Shown: positions 8,590 to 16,891, numbered from the stretch's first letter. The stretch: DNA of 53,114 nt from JBBSTY01 sp038235385 (GCA_038235385.1 JBBSTY010000007.1:1-53114); one strand, 5' to 3'. Translations and numbers: made by a program. The notes: generated by a model not told the origin, from the letters alone.

Positions 8590-9033
8590 TCACAGATCCG
8601 CCGGTTCGAACACCGCCAGGTTCCGCCCGTCCGAGAGCGGGTCCCACGCCACGCGCACCGGCATCCCGACGTGGACGTCGTCGGGCGGGCAACCGAACAC
8701 GTTCGCCATCAGGCGCGGTCCCTCGACCAGATCGATCAGGGCGATGGCGTACCGGACGCCACCGTTGATCGCCGGGTTCGTGGGCTTGTTCTCCACCGTC
8801 ATCGTGTAGACGACGCCGTCGCCGCTGGCCTCGCGCCACGCCAGGTCCGAGCCGCCGCACGAGAGGCAGATCGAGCGCGGGAAGTACTGCGCGACGTCGC
8901 AGTCGATGCACCACTGGAGGAGGAACCGATGCTCGCGGGTGGCGTCCCAGAACGGTTCGGTGAGCTCGGTGACGGGAGGCTCCATGCGCCGGGGTGCACG
9001 CTCGGTGGTCGGGTCGGGCTTCCCGTCGGCCAT
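8590..9033 (-). CDS. DUF35 OB-fold protein with rubredoxin-like zinc ribbon
   Basis: A 147-residue stand-alone DUF35 protein: N-terminal helices (PFWDATREHRFLLQ), a four-cysteine zinc ribbon (Cys42, Cys45, Cys56, Cys59) and a C-terminal OB fold ending VRVAWDPLSDGRNLAVFEP. DUF35 proteins bind acyl-CoA and form obligate complexes with thiolase-like enzymes, for example with the steroid side-chain aldolase Ltp2. ATG 9033 overlaps the stop of the thiolase-like gene (TGATG), which fits a stoichiometric complex. Confident as a family call; the partner is inferred from position. Confidence 0.9.
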   Translation of the reverse strand: MADGKPDPTTERAPRRMEPPVTELTEPFWDATREHRFLLQWCIDCDVAQYFPRSICLSCGGSDLAWREASGDGVVYTMTVENKPTNPAINGGVRYAIALIDLVEGPRLMANVFGCPPDDVHVGMPVRVAWDPLSDGRNLAVFEPADL

Positions 9034-10193
9034 CAGAGGGTCCCTTCGGTTCCGAGCACGAGGGTCGACATGCACGAGAGCACCATGCCCGAGCCGTGGG
9101 CGACGGCGATCTCGGCGTCGGGCACCTGACGCTCGCCGGTCTCGCCGCGGAGCTGGCGCACCGCCTCCACGATCAGGAACATGCCGTACATCCCGGGATG
9201 GGTGTAGGACAGGCCGCCGCCGTTGGTGTTCATCGGGAGCGACCCGCCCGGGGCCGTCTTGGCATCCATGACGAACGGGCCGCCGTCGCCCTTGGGGCAG
9301 AAGCCCAGGTCCTCGAGGTGCAAGAGCGCGGTGATGGTGAAGCTGTCGTAGGCCATGAGCACGTCGACATCGGCGGGCCCGACGCCGGCCATGGCGAACG
9401 CGTTCCGCCCGGAGATCACCCCCGGTGTCGTGGTGATGTCGGGCATCTCGCTGATCATCGAGTGGTCGTGGCAGGTGCCGGCGCCGAGCACGTAGACGGG
9501 CGGCTTGGCCAACGTCCGGGCCCGTTCGGCGCTCGTCATCACGAACGCGCCGGCGCCGTCGGTCACCAGGCAGCAGTCGAGCAGGTGAAGCGGTGAGCTC
9601 TGCATGGGCGAGTCGAGGACGTCGTCGATCGTGATCGGGTCCTGGTAGCGGGCGTCGGGGTTCATGGTGGCCCACTGGCGTGTGCTCACGGCGATCTGGG
9701 CGAGCTGCTCGGCGGTGGTGCCGAAGTCCGCCATGTGGCGGCTCGCGGCCATGGCGTAGGGGCCCATCGGCATGCGCAGGCCGTAGGGCAGCTCCCACTC
9801 CAGCATGGGGTTGGGCCCCGCCATCTGCGGTCGCCCCCATGGCCGCTTCTTCGTGCGGTCGCTGCGCGGGGTCGACGCGTAGACGCTGATCACGACATCG
9901 CAGAGCCCGGCGTTGATGGCCGCCGCCGCGTGCTCGGCGTGGATCTCGAAGCTCGACCCGCCCGTGTTCGTGGAGTCGGTGTAGCGGGGGTGGATCCCGA
10001 GGTACTCGGCCAGGCCCATCGACGAGTACGTGTGGCAGACGCCGTCGACGTCGGCCAACGTGAGGCCGGCGTCGTCGAGCGCCTGGCGGATCATCTCGGC
10101 TTCGAGGGCGCGGCCGGTGAGCTCGAGCTCACCGGTCGGCGACGCCGCGTCGCTGACGCCCACGATGGCCGCCGCGCCGCGGAGGCTACCCAT
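9033..10193 (-). CDS. Thiolase-like / SCP-x-type lipid-transfer protein, possibly an acyl-CoA retro-aldolase
   Basis: A 386-residue thiolase-superfamily protein. The usual nucleophilic Cys position reads NTGGSSFEIHAEHA (Ser-Ser at residues 80-81), so there is no thiolase Cys there. Late motifs are NTNGGGLSYTHPGMYG (about residues 322-337) and AYDSFT, as in the SCP-x/Ltp branch. Lack of the Cys plus a coupled DUF35 gene points to an Ltp2-like aldolase cleaving a beta-hydroxyacyl-CoA rather than a thiolase (inference). The start overlaps a leader ORF at 10186-10227. First structural gene of the operon. Confidence 0.85.
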   Translation of the reverse strand: MGSLRGAAAIVGVSDAASPTGELELTGRALEAEMIRQALDDAGLTLADVDGVCHTYSSMGLAEYLGIHPRYTDSTNTGGSSFEIHAEHAAAAINAGLCDVVISVYASTPRSDRTKKRPWGRPQMAGPNPMLEWELPYGLRMPMGPYAMAASRHMADFGTTAEQLAQIAVSTRQWATMNPDARYQDPITIDDVLDSPMQSSPLHLLDCCLVTDGAGAFVMTSAERARTLAKPPVYVLGAGTCHDHSMISEMPDITTTPGVISGRNAFAMAGVGPADVDVLMAYDSFTITALLHLEDLGFCPKGDGGPFVMDAKTAPGGSLPMNTNGGGLSYTHPGMYGMFLIVEAVRQLRGETGERQVPDAEIAVAHGSGMVLSCMSTLVLGTEGTL

Positions 10194-10227
10194 GCGACCG
10201 CTTCCCGAGATCGGGCGTGACGTTCAT
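10186..10227 (-). CDS. 13-aa leader peptide overlapping the thiolase-like gene start
   Basis: ATG 10227 follows a strong Shine-Dalgarno (GGGAGGAG, about 7 nt spacing) and encodes MNVTPDLGKRSHG before a TAG located inside codons 2-3 of the thiolase-like gene in another frame. The thiolase ATG itself has only a weak GGGAAG. Ribosomes finishing the leader would terminate next to ATG 10193, allowing coupling. No run of one amino acid suggests attenuation. Alternatively the Shine-Dalgarno is fortuitous. Confidence 0.45.
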   Translation of the reverse strand: MNVTPDLGKRSHG

Positions 10228-10267
10228 CGAGCGCTCCTCCCGGCCCCCCGGCCAGCGGTTGTGTCGA

Positions 10268-10295
10268 AGAATACTTTTTATCGGTGCGGTGTCAA
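10268..10295 (-). promoter_or_regulatory. Sigma70-type promoter of the thiolase-like/DUF35/synthetase operon
   Basis: On the minus strand a perfect -35 TTGACA (10295-10290) is followed after 16 nt by -10 TATTCT (10273-10268). The A/T-rich spacer is conspicuous in this DNA. Transcription would start near 10261, about 34 nt before the leader ATG. Confidence 0.65.
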
Positions 10296-10369
10296 CCCGT
10301 CGCATGGCCGTCGGGCGAGGGTACCGTCAGGACCATCGCGGACAGGGCGCCCGCGATGGGAAGGTGGCG

Positions 10370-10678
10370 ATGGGTGCTCCACTGGCCTCGGTCCTCGAAC
10401 GGCCCGAACCGGATGACCCCCTGGCGTTCACCGACGACGAGCTGTGCGCGCAGGCGATGGCGGCCGACCCCGACATGCCCGCCGATCCCGACGCCGTACC
10501 GTTCGCGAGTGGCGGTCCCGTGTTCCCGACGCTGCTCCCGGATTGGTACATGCCGACGCCGACGGCGGGTGCCCGCACGCGCTGGCACGCCGTGGTGGTC
10601 GTGCTCGTGATCGCGTCGTTCGTCCTGATCAACGCACTCGGCCTCTGCATCACCTACGGCCATCTGATGGTCGGCTGA
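10370..10678 (+). CDS. Small single-pass membrane protein, conserved hypothetical
   Basis: 102 residues. The N-terminal half is acidic and soluble (DDPLAFTDDELCAQAMAADP), then a conserved-looking LLPDWYMPTP, a basic patch (RTRWH) and one C-terminal transmembrane helix (about residues 72-95). The basic patch before the helix predicts a cytoplasmic N-terminus. ATG 10370 was preferred over upstream in-frame starts because the acidic domain begins there. I know of similar short actinobacterial proteins with a DDEL/LPxWYMP pattern, but no function. It ends 9 bp before the phosphoribosyltransferase gene, so the two are probably cotranscribed. Confidence 0.7.
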   Translation: MGAPLASVLERPEPDDPLAFTDDELCAQAMAADPDMPADPDAVPFASGGPVFPTLLPDWYMPTPTAGARTRWHAVVVVLVIASFVLINALGLCITYGHLMVG

Positions 10679-10687
10679 CCGACGACC

Positions 10688-11338
10688 GTGGCCTTCCGGG
10701 ACCGACACGATGCCGGGCGCCGCCTCGCCGCCCGTATGGTCGAGATCGACGAGGCGACGCCCTTCGACGACCCGATCGTGCTCGGACTCCCGCGCGGCGG
10801 GGTACCGGTGGCGTTCGAGGTGGCCCGGGGGATGCAGGTGCCGCTCGACGTCTTCGTGTCGAGGAAGCTGGGCGCTCCCCTCCAACCCGAGCTCGGCATC
10901 GGCGCCGTGAGCGAAGGTGGTGTCCGGGTGCTCGACGACGATCTGGTGCGGGCGCTCGGCGTCTCCGACGACGACATCGAGTGGATCACTGCGCGGGAGC
11001 ACGACGAGCTCGATCGCCGGGTGGCGCACTACCGCGTGGGTCGAGCGCTCCCGCCCCTCGCGGGTCGTGATGTGGTGCTGGTCGACGACGGCCTGGCCAC
11101 CGGCGTCACCGCGACGGCGGCGATCGAGGCGCTGCGTGCCCTCGGGGTGGGGAGGCTCGTGGTCGCCGTCCCGGTCGGAGCAGGAGCGACGGTCGCTGCG
11201 CTGCGGGCCGGCGGCGTCGAGGTGGTGTCGCTCCTCGAGCCGGCCGACCTGGTGGCGGTGGGCCGCTGGTACGACCACTTCGAGCAGACCACCGACGACG
11301 AGGTGCTGGATCTGCTCCGGCGGGCGGCCGGCACCTGA
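10688..11338 (+). CDS. Phosphoribosyltransferase-family protein
   Basis: A 216-residue type I PRTase fold. The PRPP-binding loop is VVLVDDGLATGVTA (residues 129-142), with the acidic pair and the T-G core. The N-terminal IVLGLPRGGVPVAFEVA and FVSRKLGAP match the family of predicted phosphoribosyltransferases often found with dienelactone hydrolases or erythromycin-esterase-like proteins. Specific base substrate unknown. GTG 10688 is the only start in a sensible position. A strong inverted repeat follows the gene. Confidence 0.85.
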   Translation: MAFRDRHDAGRRLAARMVEIDEATPFDDPIVLGLPRGGVPVAFEVARGMQVPLDVFVSRKLGAPLQPELGIGAVSEGGVRVLDDDLVRALGVSDDDIEWITAREHDELDRRVAHYRVGRALPPLAGRDVVLVDDGLATGVTATAAIEALRALGVGRLVVAVPVGAGATVAALRAGGVEVVSLLEPADLVAVGRWYDHFEQTTDDEVLDLLRRAAGT

Positions 11339-11365
11339 CCCTGCGAACGGGGTGGACCAACGCGA

Positions 11366-11398
11366 GAGAGCGCCGGCCCGCAGCGGACCGGCGCTCTC
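11366..11398. terminator. Bidirectional hairpin between convergent genes
   Basis: Perfect 11-bp stem GAGAGCGCCGG (11366-11376) and CCGGCGCTCTC (11388-11398) with an 11-nt loop, between the phosphoribosyltransferase gene (plus) and the betaine-binding protein gene (minus). There is no T-run, as is usual for actinobacterial terminators. Confidence 0.75.
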
Positions 11399-11431
11399 GC
11401 GGTGGTTGGTCGATCCCCGAAGGGGCTCGGA

Positions 11432-12448
11432 TCAGCTGGCGGACTTGGCGAGGTCGCTCAGCTTGGTGAGGTTGTACGTGTCGGCGGTCTCCTTGGTGAC
11501 CACGAAGCCGTTCTTGTCCTGCGCCTCGGCGAAGGCGAACGCCACGACGCCGCGACCCTCGAGGGCGCCGGTGAGCAGCTCGTAGGTGGCATCCGAATCG
11601 CCGCTGGCCTTGGCCTCGCTGTCGAGGAAGGTCAGCAACGTGCTGGTGTACTCGGGGACGAGGCTGATGCCGCCCTGCTCGACCTCGGGGAAGTAGATCT
11701 CCCGGCTGCCGACACGGAGCTTCTTCTCGACGTTGTAGCCGTTGGCCTCGAGGACCGAGGCGTAGATCTCGGCGATGATCTCGCTCTCGCCGAAGTCGGC
11801 GGAACCGACGATGATCGGTGAGCCGGACTTGGCCGACGAGTCCTCGGGGGAGAGCAGATCGTTGGTCGTGGCCCAGGCCTTGGCCACGTCGGCCGCGTCC
11901 TGGAGGTCGACGTCGACCTGCTTGTTGAGCGCCGCCAGCTCCTTGGTGGTCAGCTTGGCGCTTACGCCGTCGAGCGCCTTCTGGAGACCCTCGCCGTACT
12001 CGGTGGCGATCTTCTCGTTGACCACCGGCACCACGTTCTCGGCGTTCTGCAGGTTCTTGTCGTCCTCGAGGAGCACCCATCCGTTGGCGTCGATGAGGCC
12101 GTTGGTGGTGAACAGGAGGCCGACCTGGATGTCGCCGTTCTGGAGGGCGGCGACGGTGAGCGGCCCACCGGCGTCGAGCGCCTTGAAGTCCTTGAACGCG
12201 AGGCCGTAGGTCTGCTCGAGCCCGACCTGGCAGAACGGCCGTTCCGGGCACTCCGGCGGTCCGCCGAGGGTCATGGTGGCGGCGATGGTGTCGCCGGTCG
12301 GCACCGAGCCCGGCGTGGTGCCGCCGTTCGCGGCGCTGGTGGTGGAGCTGGAGTCGGAGCTGCTGCCCTCGCTGCCGCAGGCGGCGAGCACGGCGACGAG
12401 CGCCACCGCCAGGGCCAGGGCCCGGACAGATCGTGTGCGTTGGTACAT
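11432..12448 (-). CDS. Glycine betaine/choline-type ABC substrate-binding lipoprotein, circularly permuted OpuAC
   Basis: A 338-residue lipoprotein: signal peptide with lipobox LAAC (Cys24) and a Ser/Thr-rich linker to about residue 55. The ligand domain is in permuted order. Residues 61-195 (LGGPPECPERPFC, GGPLTVAALQNGDI, WVLLEDDKNLQ, NVVPVVNEKI, ELAALNKQVD) are normally the C-terminal half. Residues 211-338 (IIVGSADFGESEIIAEIYA, VPEYTSTLLTFL, GFVVTKETADTYNLTKLSDL) are normally the N-terminal half. The two halves are complete and the new termini meet where the normal chain is continuous. ATG 12448 has a GGGAG Shine-Dalgarno. The first transport gene begins 90 bp downstream of nothing but its own promoter; the permease and ATPase genes lie upstream. 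Confidence 0.85.
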   Translation of the reverse strand: MYQRTRSVRALALAVALVAVLAACGSEGSSSDSSSTTSAANGGTTPGSVPTGDTIAATMTLGGPPECPERPFCQVGLEQTYGLAFKDFKALDAGGPLTVAALQNGDIQVGLLFTTNGLIDANGWVLLEDDKNLQNAENVVPVVNEKIATEYGEGLQKALDGVSAKLTTKELAALNKQVDVDLQDAADVAKAWATTNDLLSPEDSSAKSGSPIIVGSADFGESEIIAEIYASVLEANGYNVEKKLRVGSREIYFPEVEQGGISLVPEYTSTLLTFLDSEAKASGDSDATYELLTGALEGRGVVAFAFAEAQDKNGFVVTKETADTYNLTKLSDLAKSAS

Positions 12449-12535
12449 GGGGGGTTTCTCCCTTTCCGATGAGTGGCGCAACGTTATCGGTGTCCACCCG
12501 CCATCACCCACCAGGTGAGCGCGACGCGTGGTCGG

Positions 12536-13261
12536 TCAGGCGGCGGCCGCACCCTCGACGCCGGAGCGTCGAAGGCGACGCTCGCGACGTGACGGCCCCC
12601 GGTCGGTGAGCCCAGGCGAGACGGTGAGGCGGGCGAGCAGCGCGAAGGTCGCCTCGCTGATCAGCACCAGCGCGGCGACGAGGACGACCCCCGCGAAGAC
12701 CTCGACGAAGTCGCGGGTGGAGAAGCCGTCGATGATGAAGCGGCCCAGCCCGCCCCACCCCACGAGGGCGGCCAGCGTGGCGGTGGCGATGACGGCGGCG
12801 CTCGACAGCCGGATGCCGTTGAGCATCAGCGGCCGGGCGATGGGGAGCTGCACCCGCCGCAGCAGCGTCGCCTCGGTCATCCCCATGCCCCGGGCCGAGT
12901 CGATCGTGGCCGAGTCGACCTCGCGGATGGCGGTGAAGGTGAGGGTGAAGATCGGAGGGACCGCGAGCAGAACCATGGCGATGAGGGCGGGTCGGAAGCC
13001 GATTCCCAGCCAGATCACGCCGAGGGCGATCACCGCGAACGACGGGATGGCCCGCCCGATGTTGGCGACGTTGACCGCGATCGACCCCTTTCGTCGGCTC
13101 CGTCCGAGGAGGACGCCGAGGGGTACGGCGATGACGAGTGAGATGGCCATGGCCGACCCCACGAGCACCAGGTGCTCGATGAGGCGGTGGACGATGCCGT
13201 TCTCACCCTGCCAGTTGAGCGGGTCGTTGAACCACACGAACAGATCGTGGAGGAAGCTCAT
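12536..13261 (-). CDS. OpuB/ProW-type ABC transporter permease
   Basis: A 241-residue inner-membrane permease of the betaine/carnitine/choline family with about six hydrophobic segments. The coupling motif is DSARGMGMTEATLLRRVQLPIA (EAA loop, about residues 121-142), then GWGGLGRFIIDGF, typical of this family. The start ATG 13261 overlaps the stop of the second permease (ATGA). It probably forms a heterodimer with that permease. A basic, Arg-rich tail follows the last helix. Confidence 0.9.
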   Translation of the reverse strand: MSFLHDLFVWFNDPLNWQGENGIVHRLIEHLVLVGSAMAISLVIAVPLGVLLGRSRRKGSIAVNVANIGRAIPSFAVIALGVIWLGIGFRPALIAMVLLAVPPIFTLTFTAIREVDSATIDSARGMGMTEATLLRRVQLPIARPLMLNGIRLSSAAVIATATLAALVGWGGLGRFIIDGFSTRDFVEVFAGVVLVAALVLISEATFALLARLTVSPGLTDRGPSRRERRLRRSGVEGAAAA

Positions 13262-13953
13262 GCCGCAGCGGCTCCTCGTCGGGTCCATGGCGTGAGGACA
13301 CGTTGGAGCCCGACCAGGGTCAGGTCGAGCGTCACCGCGAGCGCCACGGTGAGCACCGCTCCCAGCAGGAGCGGGGTGTTGAAGAACCGGTTGAGCCCGT
13401 CGAAGATGAGCTGGCCGAGCCCGCCCTGGTCGCGGCCGAGCAGGCCGGCGATGGGCACCAGCCCGACGGTGGTGACCGTGGCGATCCGCAGTCCGCTGAT
13501 GATGACCGGCAGGGCGAGCGGCAGCTCGATCCGCAGGAACCGCTTCGAGGGCGTGAACCCCATCCCCCGGGCTGATTCGACGACCGGAGCAGGAACGCCG
13601 TCGATCCCCGCGACGATGCTGCGGAACAAGATCTGCAGGGTGTAGCTGATCAGGGCGATCTCCGCGGTGAGGGTGGTGAGCCCGGTGATCGGCGTGAGGA
13701 GGATGAACAGGGCCAGGCTCGGGATCGCGTACATCACCCCGGTGACCGCATTGATCGGCGCGTAGCTCACGTGGAACCGGATGGCGATCACGGCCATGAC
13801 CATGGACAGGGCGAACCCGATGCCGACGGCGATGAACGTGAGCATCAGGTGCTGCAGCAGGGCGGCGCCGATGAGCGCGAGGTGGTCGCCGATCCACGGC
13901 CAGCGGATCAGGGGCTGATCGACCTGGGCGAGGATCGAGCCGGGCAGCACCAT
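13258..13953 (-). CDS. OpuB/ProW-type ABC transporter permease (second subunit)
   Basis: A 231-residue permease with five to six membrane segments and the EAA coupling loop ESARGMGFTPSKRFLRIELP. MYAIPSLALFILLTPI and LGRDQGGLGQLIFDGL match the betaine/choline permease family. ATG 13953 overlaps the ATPase stop (TGATG); GTG 13956 one codon earlier is the alternative. It is coupled to the ATPase before it and the permease after it, giving a two-permease OpuB/OpuC-like importer. Confidence 0.9.
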   Translation of the reverse strand: MVLPGSILAQVDQPLIRWPWIGDHLALIGAALLQHLMLTFIAVGIGFALSMVMAVIAIRFHVSYAPINAVTGVMYAIPSLALFILLTPITGLTTLTAEIALISYTLQILFRSIVAGIDGVPAPVVESARGMGFTPSKRFLRIELPLALPVIISGLRIATVTTVGLVPIAGLLGRDQGGLGQLIFDGLNRFFNTPLLLGAVLTVALAVTLDLTLVGLQRVLTPWTRRGAAAA

Positions 13954-15044
13954 CACTCGAGCTCACCGCCGATGCGGCCGACGTCGAGCACGCCCTGGTA
14001 GCGATCGTGCTCGTCGAGCACCACCGCGACCCGGGTGGGCGACGCCACCAGCGTGTCCAGCGCCTCGCGCAGCGACGAATCCGGGCGCAGGGTGACGAGG
14101 AACGGCCGCACCTCGACGTCGCCCACCCGGTCGGGGCCCTGGAGATAGGAGGCCTCGACCCACCCGCGTAGGTGGCCGTCGTCGACGACCGCGACCCAAT
14201 CGGTTGCGGAGGCCTGCATGACCTGACGCGCGACATCCATCGTGGTGTCCGAGCCCACGACCGGGCCCGGATCGAGCTTCGTGCCCCGCACGTCGATCAG
14301 CGAGAGGCGCTTGAGGCCACGCTCGCTGCCGAGGAACTCCTCGACGAAGGGGTTGGCCGGTTGCGCGAGCACGTCGACCGGGGTGCCGTACTGCTCCACC
14401 ACTCCGCCGACGTTGAGCACGGCCATGCGATCGGCCAGCCGGATGGCCTCGTCGATGTCGTGGGTGACGAACACGATGGTCTTGCACAGCCGGCGTTGGA
14501 GATCGATGAGCTCGTCCTGCAGGCGGGCGCGCACGATCGGGTCGACCGCGCCGAACGGCTCGTCCATGAGCAGCACGGGGGGATCCGCGGCCAGCGCACG
14601 GGCGACACCGACGCGCTGCTGCTGTCCGCCCGAGAGCTCTGACGGGTAGCGCCGGGCGAGCTCGGTGTCGAGACCGACCATCTCCATGAGTCGACTCACC
14701 TGCTCGGCCGTCCGCGCCTTGGGCCACCCGATCAGCTCGGGGACGGTGGCGATGTTCTGGGCGATGGTCCGGTGCGGGAACAGACCGACCTGCTGGATCA
14801 CGTAGCCGATGCCGAGCCGCAGCCCGTGGGGCTTGACGTCCATGACATCGCGACCGCCGACGGTGATCGTTCCCGACGTGGGGTCGATCAGGCGGTTGAT
14901 CATGCGCAACGTCGTCGACTTGCCACAGCCCGACGGTCCGATGAACACGGCGATCTCGCCCTCGTCCACCTCGAGGCTGAGGTCGCCGACGGCCGGAGCG
15001 GACGTCCCCGGGAACGTCTTCGAGACGTGCTCGAGGCGGATCAT
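13953..15044 (-). CDS. Betaine/choline ABC transporter ATP-binding protein with CBS domains
   Basis: A 363-residue ProV/OpuCA-type ATPase. Walker A is GPSGCGKST (about residues 36-44), then the Q-loop in YVIQQVGLFPH, signature LSGGQQQR, Walker B VLLMDEPFGAVD and the switch His in VTHD. The C-terminal ~110 residues form two CBS motifs (TTMDVARQVM to GWVEASYL; VRPFLVTLRPDSSLREAL to YQGVLDVGRI), which in OpuA sense ionic strength or c-di-AMP. First gene of the transporter operon; a TAGGCT box lies 7 nt before the ATG, suggesting leaderless transcription. Confidence 0.92.
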   Translation of the reverse strand: MIRLEHVSKTFPGTSAPAVGDLSLEVDEGEIAVFIGPSGCGKSTTLRMINRLIDPTSGTITVGGRDVMDVKPHGLRLGIGYVIQQVGLFPHRTIAQNIATVPELIGWPKARTAEQVSRLMEMVGLDTELARRYPSELSGGQQQRVGVARALAADPPVLLMDEPFGAVDPIVRARLQDELIDLQRRLCKTIVFVTHDIDEAIRLADRMAVLNVGGVVEQYGTPVDVLAQPANPFVEEFLGSERGLKRLSLIDVRGTKLDPGPVVGSDTTMDVARQVMQASATDWVAVVDDGHLRGWVEASYLQGPDRVGDVEVRPFLVTLRPDSSLREALDTLVASPTRVAVVLDEHDRYQGVLDVGRIGGELE

Positions 15045-15104
15045 GGCGACGAGCCTAGGGAAGTCCGGCGGGGAAGTCGGGGTCCGGTGCCCGGCCGGCG
15101 GTCG

Positions 15105-15977
15105 TCACGTCCGCTCGAGCCCGAGTGCATCCGCCGCGGTGGCGAGCGCCGCGATGTGGTCGTCGACGGTCGCGAGTCCGGCGCCCATCGTGTTCACGGT
15201 GATGTGGGTCGCGCCCGACGCCCGCCACCGCTCGACGTGGTGGACCACGCTCTCGGCGCCGTCGGCCTGCCAGTTCACCCGCCCCTCCATGCCCATCGTC
15301 GAGGGGTCGCGTCCGGCCGAGCGTGCGGCCCGATCGATGATGGCTCGGGCCTCGTCGAGCTTCGGGCCGGGTACCACCTGCGGGAACCAGCCGTCGGCCA
15401 ACCGTCCCATCCGCTCGTAGGCGCGCGGCGACTGCCCGCCGATCCAGATCGGGATGGGTCGTTGCACGGGGAGCGGGGCCAGTCCGGCGCCGTTGATCAG
15501 GTGCGACCGGCCCTGGAACGTGACCGAGCGTTCGGTCCAGAGTCGACGGAGCACGTCGATCTGCTCGTCGCTGCGCCGGCCCCGATCGCCGAAGGACATG
15601 TTGAGCGCCTGGTACTCGACCGGGTTCCACCCGATGCCGACGCCGAGCCGGAACCGACCCTCGGTGAGCAGGTCGACCTCGGCGGCCTGCTTGGCCACCA
15701 GCACGGTCTGGCGCTGCGGGAGGATGATGATCCCGCTGACGAGCTCGATCGACACCAGACCGGCGAGGTAGCCGAAGAGCACGAACGGCTCGTGGAACGT
15801 GGTGGCGATGTCGTAGGGGCCACGCCACGGGGCGTGGACGTCGGGGTCGGCGCCGACCACGTGGTCGTAGGCGAGCAGGTGGGCGTAGCCCAGTTCCTCG
15901 ACGGCTCGGGCGTACGCCTTGATCGGTCCGACGTCGGCACCGATCTCGGTCTGCGGGAACACCACACCGATCTGCAT
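15105..15977 (-). CDS. LLM-class (luciferase-like) oxidoreductase, probably F420-dependent
   Basis: A 290-residue TIM-barrel protein. It opens MQIGVVFPQTEIGADVGPIK and has AEVDLLTEGRFRLGVGIGWNPVEY, the standard core of actinobacterial F420-dependent LLM enzymes, then RPIPIWIGGQSPRAYER. F420 rather than FMN is inferred from the actinobacterial subgroup. The substrate is unknown. ATG 15977 has a TAGACA box 7 nt upstream. It is separated from the ABC operon by 60 bp and is probably monocistronic. Confidence 0.85.
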   Translation of the reverse strand: MQIGVVFPQTEIGADVGPIKAYARAVEELGYAHLLAYDHVVGADPDVHAPWRGPYDIATTFHEPFVLFGYLAGLVSIELVSGIIILPQRQTVLVAKQAAEVDLLTEGRFRLGVGIGWNPVEYQALNMSFGDRGRRSDEQIDVLRRLWTERSVTFQGRSHLINGAGLAPLPVQRPIPIWIGGQSPRAYERMGRLADGWFPQVVPGPKLDEARAIIDRAARSAGRDPSTMGMEGRVNWQADGAESVVHHVERWRASGATHITVNTMGAGLATVDDHIAALATAADALGLERT

Positions 15978-16043
15978 GGCTCCCTGTCTACCGGGTTCGC
16001 GGCGACCGTGTCCCCGGCGCCGACCCAGTCATCATCCTCACCG

Positions 16044-16856
16044 TCAGTTGCGCAGGCCCGGGTGCCGGCTGGCGACCAGGGGCACGAGCAGGCGCTTCGG
16101 GATGAGATGGGCGAACATCGCCGTGACCCGGTTGACCGAGCCGGGGATGGCGACGGGGTCGCCGGCGTCGAGCGCCCCGATGCCGACCTCGGCGACGGAT
16201 CGGGCGGTCTCCCACATGAACGACGGCAGCGACGCCTCGGCGTCGGAGGGGTCGAAGCCGGCCGCCACGCCGAAGTTGGTGTGGACCGGACCGGGGCACA
16301 GGCAGGTGGTGGTGACGCCGCTGCCGCGCAGCTCCCCACCGAGGCTGCGCGTGTAGGAGAGCACGAACGCCTTGCTCGCGCCGTAGCCGGCCTGGCCGGG
16401 CAACGGTTGGAAGGCGGCGGTCGACGCGACGTTGAGCACGGCGCCGCGCGAGCGCTCGACCATGCCGGGGAGGAACCGCGTGCACAGGTCGGCGACGGCG
16501 ACGACGTCGACCTCGATCATGTTCATCTCGGCGTCGGGGTCGCCCTTGCTGACCGGTCCGACCGTGGACAACCCGGCGTTGTTGACCAGGATGTCGGGGA
16601 TCAGGTCGAGTCCGAGCACGCGTCCGAGGAGCGCGGCACGCGCGTCGCGGTCGGCGAGATCGGTCGCCAGGACCTCGGCTCTGACCCCGGTGGCGCGCAG
16701 CTCGTCGGCCAGTTCGTTGAGCTTGTCGGCCTGCCGGGCGACGAGGGTCACCCCGTGCCCGCGTCGGGCCAGCTCGCGTGCCAGCTCCACCCCGATGCCC
16801 GACGATGCTCCGGTGACGACAGCGGTTCGATCGGGGGCGGGGGTGGGAAGGCTCAT
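16044..16856 (-). CDS. Short-chain dehydrogenase/reductase (DltE-like)
   Basis: A 270-residue classical SDR: cofactor motif VVTGASSGIG with a downstream Arg (LVARQADKL) suggesting NADP(H), structural motif NNAG, catalytic Ser in NVASTAAF, YGASK (Tyr-x-x-x-Lys), and PGPVHTNF. The C-terminal region with RLLVPLVASRHPGLRN resembles the membrane-associated DltE-type group. ATG 16856 has a TAGCGT box at 16868-16863, six nt away. It is divergent from the uracil-DNA glycosylase gene with a 35-bp shared promoter region. Confidence 0.88.
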   Translation of the reverse strand: MSLPTPAPDRTAVVTGASSGIGVELARELARRGHGVTLVARQADKLNELADELRATGVRAEVLATDLADRDARAALLGRVLGLDLIPDILVNNAGLSTVGPVSKGDPDAEMNMIEVDVVAVADLCTRFLPGMVERSRGAVLNVASTAAFQPLPGQAGYGASKAFVLSYTRSLGGELRGSGVTTTCLCPGPVHTNFGVAAGFDPSDAEASLPSFMWETARSVAEVGIGALDAGDPVAIPGSVNRVTAMFAHLIPKRLLVPLVASRHPGLRN

Positions 16857-16891
16857 GGGCCAACGCTAACGCCGCGGTACCGTCGCACGCG

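Noticed and set aside
9170..9200. GGAACAT inside the thiolase-like gene as a further ECF-type promoter
   Set aside because: No matching second box at the right distance; it is within coding sequence, like others near 7584, 41748 and 45648.
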